NCBI GenBank assembly: GCA_026770615.1
Contig: MU631758.1
Coordinates: forward strand, 80,781-91,693
Direction: 5' to 3'
Length of the DNA stretch: 10,913 nucleotides
Source: Pavlovales sp. CCMP2436
Taxonomy: Eukaryota > Haptophyta > Pavlovophyceae > Pavlovales
Positions 7,312 through 10,913 of this stretch are shown here, piece by piece. Every line of letters begins with the position of its first letter. The stretch's first letter is position 1. The position numbers were made by a program, and so were the translations under genes. The notes under the pieces are model-generated. The model saw nothing but the letters and a program-made list of their open reading frames with translations, was not told the origin of the DNA and did not search any database.

Positions 7312-7580
7312 GAGTTAGGGCTGCTCGGCCGATCATTAAAAACCTAAGTTTCAGACCCGACATAGTTTCACACCTGACTTTTAAAATTTCAAAGCGCTGC
7401 ATCGCATTCAAGCTCCCTCTGAAATCAGCAGGACCCGCTGAGTTTGAAAATATTATTTTTGAAAATTCAGCGTGACGTCTGAGCAGCACTGTAAAGACAA
7501 AGAGTTCGGGCTGCTCGCCGCTCGGCCGATCATAAAAACCTTAGTTCGACTTTAATTTTTTAAATTTTGAAAGCGCTGCA
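7312..7580 (+). repeat. Pair of direct repeats between transposase stop and UCH start
   Basis: Copy A (7312-7401) starts right after the transposase TGA; copy B (7502-7580) ends two bases before the UCH ATG. Both run GAGTT-GGGCTGCTC ... CGGCCGATCAT(T)AAAAACC ... TTTAAAATTT(C/TG)AAAGCGCTGCA. Copy B lacks about 22 bp from the middle of A and has a small insertion near its start. Copy B is in the promoter/5' UTR position of the UCH gene. The 100-bp spacer 7402-7501 holds no ORF. Confidence 0.75.
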
Positions 7581-7582
7581 GG

Positions 7583-8368
7583 ATGGTTGCTGACAAGCCC
7601 GACCTGGCATCGCTTGGCAGCTCGTCGGCGTGGCTCCCGCTCGAGTCCAACCCCAAAATCTTCGACGCCTTCGGGCAGAAGATCGGGCTTCCAGAGGATT
7701 GGGGCTTCTTCGACGTGCTCGGGCTGGACGAGGAGCTGCTCGGCGAAGAGCTGCTGCCCAAGCCATGTTCGGCACTCATTCTTCTGTTCCCCTGCATCGA
7801 CGAGGTGATGGCCCGGCGCAGGGTGCCGCCGCCGCAGCCGAACCCTCCGCTTACGGATGACATCACTTTTGTCTCACAGCATGCCGAAGCTGGCAATGCG
7901 TGCGGAACTATAGCTACGATTCACGCCATTATAAACAGCCGGCACGCGTTCGAGCTCGGGCGAGGCCCGCTCAATCAGCTGCTCGACGGCGCTGCGATGA
8001 GCGCAGATGAGCGCGGACGTCTCCTCCTCGGAATGGCCGACATTCGCGAGCGCAGTGACGCTGCTGCGGAGGACCAGGCCGCGCAGACTGCGTGCCCGAG
8101 CCGTGAGGCGGATGCGCTCGACCATCACTTCGTGGCCATCGTCTGCTCCTCCCAGGGACGCCTCGTCGAGCTTGACGGCACCAAGCCATCTCCCATCGAT
8201 CACGGCGAGGCGACGGTCGAAACATTCGTGAGCAGGGCGGCCACGATGGTGAAGGAGCGGTTCCTCCCTAGAGACACCTCGAAAGCGGGCAGCAGCATCG
8301 AGTTCGCGCTCGTGGCCCTCTGCCGAAAGCCCAGCAGCAGCGCGGACAACAGTCAGCTCAAGGACTAA
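7583..8368 (+). CDS. Ubiquitin C-terminal hydrolase (UCH family, peptidase C12)
   Basis: A 261-residue cysteine protease expected to cleave small adducts or peptides from the C-terminus of ubiquitin, in cytosol or nucleus. The start at 7583 has a strong context (A at -3, G at +4) and gives WLPLESNP at residues 17-24, the usual UCH N-terminus. Catalytic elements: GNACGTIA with nucleophile Cys107, HHFVAIV with His182, and VELDGTKPSPIDHG with Asp198; Gln99 is the likely oxyanion-hole residue. Length fits a single UCH domain with no extra C-terminal domain, like UCH-L1/L3 rather than UCH37 or BAP1. The crossover-loop region (about 130-175) is Ala/Asp/Glu-rich. Stop TAA at 8366-8368; no introns, unlike its neighbours. 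Odd: Gln99 and Cys107 are eight residues apart, against six in UCH-L1. The gene looks intact and functional. Confidence 0.92.
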   Translation: MVADKPDLASLGSSSAWLPLESNPKIFDAFGQKIGLPEDWGFFDVLGLDEELLGEELLPKPCSALILLFPCIDEVMARRRVPPPQPNPPLTDDITFVSQHAEAGNACGTIATIHAIINSRHAFELGRGPLNQLLDGAAMSADERGRLLLGMADIRERSDAAAEDQAAQTACPSREADALDHHFVAIVCSSQGRLVELDGTKPSPIDHGEATVETFVSRAATMVKERFLPRDTSKAGSSIEFALVALCRKPSSSADNSQLKD

Positions 8369-8838
8369 GTTAGTTCGGAGCCGTGCGGCTCGCACTCCTC
8401 ATGATTGTGTACATGTTACGACCACTGTCAGCTTTTTATGCGCTATTATATTTCTGATAGTTGAGTGATAGGGATTCAAGCTGGCGTCTGACAGTTCTGA
8501 ATGTTGTGCTGGTCTGAGCGCTGCGTCGCCCATTGCCTGATATTCTGCGTAACGGTGCAGCCGGATGGATTTAGACTTTTATTAGTTCCATACCCCCTGT
8601 CCTGGCATCAAATAGATGATTTATTCAAATCCATAGCGGCATAGGCACTGTCAAATAGCCATAGCCATAGTAAGTTAACTCAGAGTTAACTAACTAGGCA
8701 CAGTATTTTTTACAGTAATATAAACACAAAATAAAATTAATTAATGAAAATACATTCGTATATTACCTTCTAGGCATAATAAAGTTAATTGTATGTGTGC
8801 ACGAATATAATATTAATTTAGCTTCCTGTGTCGCTTCG
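8369..8838. other. AT-rich spacer between convergent UCH and methyltransferase genes
   Basis: No gene seen. Possible poly(A) signals: AATAAA at 8730-8735 and 8778-8783 on the plus strand for the UCH gene, and TTTATT at 8620-8625 and 8578-8583 (AATAAA on the minus strand) for the methyltransferase, so the 3' ends may overlap. Also a short ATAGCC tandem repeat near 8656-8670 and two copies of the self-complementary AGTTAACT (8673-8680 and 8684-8691). Confidence 0.45.
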
Positions 8839-10091
8839 TCAAGGCCTCACCACGCGCAGCAGCACGACACCCGGCGAGCAGTACACCGAGTCTAGTGCGC
8901 TCAGCGGCACCTGCGCGACAGCAAGCCCGCTCGCCCGCGCGTGTTTGACAAAGTCGGCGACGGCCTGTGGGCTTTGAGTATGTCAGTGTGGGGGGATGGG
9001 TGGGGGGTGTTGTCAGTGATTTCCTCGAGCATTCCACCTGGTCCAAGGATGAGAGCGCCCCGATTACGAGTGAGTAGGGGAGAACTCAGTCAGCAGGAGA
9101 GCAGGCAGTCCAAGGGGGAACGATGCAGAAGAGAGCGGGGTCAAGGGGGAAGGACGCAGAAGAGAGCGGCGTCGCACCAGTGCTCCATGGACGCGCTGAG
9201 GTAGGCCTCCGTGGCCACAGCCTCGGCCGCCCCTGGCGCGGAGAGGAGGAGGGCGCGGAGTGCGCACACGAGCGGCGCAACTACCTCAGCTCTGTACAAG
9301 ACGTCACCGCCGAGGCAGACAGTACGCAGCGCGGACGCGGCGGCAGCGGGCGCGCCCGGTGACCGAGGCGTGCTGAGCTCAACAAGAGCTGCGCGCAGCC
9401 GCAGCAGTTCTGCAGCCTCGCCCCAACGGTACGCGAGGGCGGCGGCCCGCAGCGTAGCCGGTAGCGCGCCCGCGTTCCGCGCCACGTTGGCCTCGAGCAG
9501 CGGAACGACGGTCGGGAGGTCCGTGAGCACCAACGCCACGACCTCGGGGCAGCAGGCGGCGGCAGTCAGGCCGACATGTCCCGTGCCCGCGCCCAGCTCT
9601 ATCAAAGCGACGCGCTCGCCCGGGCGGGGCAGCGTCGCAATGTACCGCGCAAGAACGATGCCCGCGTCCCAGACAGTCGAGCCGGTGCTCAGCCCGCCGT
9701 CGCTCGAGCCGCTCGCCTCGGCTCGGTGGGCGGCGCTGACGACGGGTAGCTGTAGGATCCGCAGAATGTGTGTGTGCGCGCCGCGTCTGACGAGGCACTC
9801 GTAGTCGTCGCGGAAGCGCTCCGTGTAGCCAAGGTAGGCGCGGCTCCAGCTCGGCGTCTCCCCGTCGCAGGACCACACCAGCTCGGCGTCACTGCCGTCC
9901 CCGTCCACCACCAAACCCGTCCGCCGGCGCTGCGAGCCCCGGAGGCGGTGCTCGATTGTTTGGAGACGCCCCTGCCGCACCAGCGGGGACGCCGTGCGCA
10001 GAGCAGAGAGCGCAGCGGCGGGGGGGCGTCGTGGGCTCGCCGTGCGTAGAGCGGAGAGGGGGCCTCTCCGCGGCCTTTCCGCGCGCATCAT
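8839..10091 (-). CDS. METTL21-like protein methyltransferase (Methyltransf_16 family), two exons
   Basis: SAM-dependent methyltransferase of the family that modifies lysines of proteins such as chaperones and elongation factors. Exon 1 runs from ATG 10091 (MM) down to 9178; the intron is 9177-8972 (donor GTGCGA); exon 2 runs to TGA at 8841-8839. Visible: STGSTVWDAGIVLARYI (136-151), SAM-binding ELGAGTG (165-171), LTDLP (189-193), LEANVARN (199-206), YRWGE (221-225) and GGDVLYRAEVVAPL (261-274). Exon 2 supplies the last strands (GLAVAQVPLSALDSVYCSPG, then VVLLRVVRP). The acceptor used here (AAAG at 8972) keeps the frame; the CACAG at 8965 would need another donor. Predicted length is about 348 residues. 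The first 60 residues are Arg/Ala-rich with almost no acidic residues and a repeated LSALRTASP, possibly a targeting peptide. The first ATG is the only Met choice before the domain. The substrate is unknown. Confidence 0.85.
9110..9171 (-). repeat. 31-bp tandem repeat at the donor side of the methyltransferase intron
   Basis: Units 9110-9140 and 9141-9171 share CAAGGGGGAA and GCAGAAGAGAGCGG with few differences. They lie just inside the donor at 9177. Confidence 0.8.
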
Positions 10092-10140
10092 CAGCCAAAA
10101 AACCACCAAAAAATTCTCTCCCCCGGGCCCGACGGCCGAG
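10092..10140. promoter_or_regulatory. Compact divergent promoter region
   Basis: Only 49 bp separate the methyltransferase ATG (minus) from the ATG at 10141 (plus). The interval has A-rich AAAAAACCACCAAAAAATTC next to a GC-rich CCCCCGGGCCCGACGG. If both starts are right, the two genes share control elements or their promoters overlap coding DNA. Confidence 0.4.
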
Positions 10141-10913
10141 ATGCCGCCCGCGTCCTGGTCGGGCGCCGATGACCAGGTCGTATGGGCGGCGCTGGGCAAC
10201 CAGCCACGCGGCGGCAGTGGCAAGCTCGTGAGCAGCGACAGGGTCAACGCGCTCGTGCACGGTCTCGCCTCGCGCTTCGGTCGCACTGACTCGGCGATCA
10301 CGTCTCGCCTGCGGCACCTCGACGACCCAACGCACAGCGCGTACGCGCGGCTGCACGGCGCCGCGCCGCCGCCAAACCGCCAGCGACACATCACGGCGCC
10401 GTCAGGGTCGTCTGAGGCGCCGCTCCCGCTCCACCCGATGTTCGCGCCGAAGCCGGCCGCGGGCACGGGGATCGCACCGCCACCGCCCGCCGACCTGAAC
10501 GCGGGCCAGCGCGATTGCTTCGGCCGCGTCTGCTCAGGTGCGAGAGTTCCAACGAGACCACAACCACGCTTATAGTATTAATATTATTATCATTTATTTG
10601 TCAATAAATAAATAAATATATAATAAATCAATAAATAATAATTATTTTTATATTTTATCGTCATCATCATAGTAACAATCAGAATCAGAATTAGAATCAG
10701 AACTCTACTAGTACGAACACTACTAACACAGGTGCGTGTGGGCTAGTGTTCCAACGAGACCACCACCACACTCAGGGCCTGCCACGTCTCGCAGAAGGCA
10801 AGGCCCACCGACGGTATTGTCCCAACCCGACTGGTGAGGCCTCGCTCAATAGTATTTTATTATACTTATTATGCTTACACTTGTAAAAAATAAAAATATT
10901 CACGAACGGCCTT
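10141..10913 (+). CDS. Myb/SANT-like N-terminus, possible PIF1-like helicase (3'-partial)
   Basis: First exon 10141-10537 (132 codons plus one base), donor GTGCGA at 10538. Residues 6-71 have a Myb/SANT-like layout: a W-x-x-x-DD start (W6, D10, D11), a spacer, a helix, then GRTDSAITSRLRHL and DDPTHSAYARL, a pattern where a short recognition helix follows an RT pair. After a Pro-rich linker (74-117) comes LNAGQRDCFGRV (119-130), which recalls the LNxxQ motif that precedes the Walker A motif in PIF1-type helicases. That motif is not visible in the window, so helicase identity is a guess. If the ACACAG at 10731 is the acceptor, translation in phase continues but shows no recognisable domain; the true next exon may be beyond the window. 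The stop TAG at 10573 lies in the intron. Confidence 0.5.
10535..10773 (+). repeat. AT-rich intron flanked by direct repeats that carry AG|GT
   Basis: CAGGTGCG...GTTCCAACGAGACCAC-ACCAC-CT occurs at 10535-10570 and at 10729-10772, the second with a small insertion. Between them are 160 bp of AT-rich simple sequence (AATAAATA, then ATCAT and AGAATC repeats). The first copy supplies the donor CAG|GTGCGA and the second an acceptor-like ACAG|GTGCGT. Confidence 0.7.
10774..10913. other. End of window, no feature recognised
   Basis: GC-rich to about 10840, then AT-rich. Could be exon or intron of the gene starting at 10141; no domain is visible in any frame. Confidence 0.3.

Noticed and set aside
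7418..7462. Resemblance to the 5' end of eukaryotic 28S rRNA (AAATCAG...CCCGCTGA)
   Set aside because: The match is short with gaps, no further rRNA sequence follows, and it was judged from memory only. Not enough to call an rRNA fragment.
9211..9804. Long plus-strand ORF opposite the methyltransferase
   Set aside because: It is a shadow of the GC-rich methyltransferase exon; its translation is low in pattern while the minus frame has clear family motifs.

Overview
The window looks like nuclear DNA of a GC-rich protist, most likely a microalga such as a haptophyte. Coding DNA is GC-rich with strong G/C third positions. Genes carry GT-AG spliceosomal introns (donors such as GTGCGA, acceptors such as CCGCAG and ATACAG), while introns and spacers are AT-rich or made of simple repeats. 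There are no bacterial-type operons or ribosome binding sites. The lineage is an inference from composition and gene style, not from a marker gene.

Layout. (1) 38-909 (+): last three exons of a PP2C-type protein phosphatase that begins upstream of the window. (2) 1185-2680: a gene-free cluster of nested inverted repeats, interpreted as non-autonomous foldback/MITE-like elements, with three near-perfect hairpins. (3) 2720-7311: a transposon-like region with a small C2HC zinc-finger ORF on the minus strand (3001-3351), a shared upstream region, and on the plus strand a large cysteine-rich transposase-like gene broken into several frames. An inverted copy of the start region of the large gene lies at 2720-2745. 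(4) 7312-7580: two related direct repeats joining the transposase stop to the start of the next gene. (5) 7583-8368 (+): an intact, intronless ubiquitin C-terminal hydrolase (peptidase C12). (6) 8369-8838: AT-rich spacer between convergent genes. (7) 8839-10091 (-): a two-exon METTL21-like protein methyltransferase. (8) 10141 onward (+): start of a gene with a Myb/SANT-like N-terminus, possibly leading into a PIF1-like helicase, fired from a divergent start only 49 bp away.

The cellular genes (phosphatase, deubiquitinase, protein methyltransferase) share no obvious pathway; they are ordinary genes separated by mobile DNA. The most unusual theme is that several introns contain diverged copies of the adjoining exon edge or splice site, or tandem repeats beside it (intron 1 and intron 2 of the phosphatase, the methyltransferase intron, and the first intron of the gene at 10141), which fits intron birth or growth by local duplication. 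The second theme is the foldback family, whose hairpin stems differ between copies yet stay paired.
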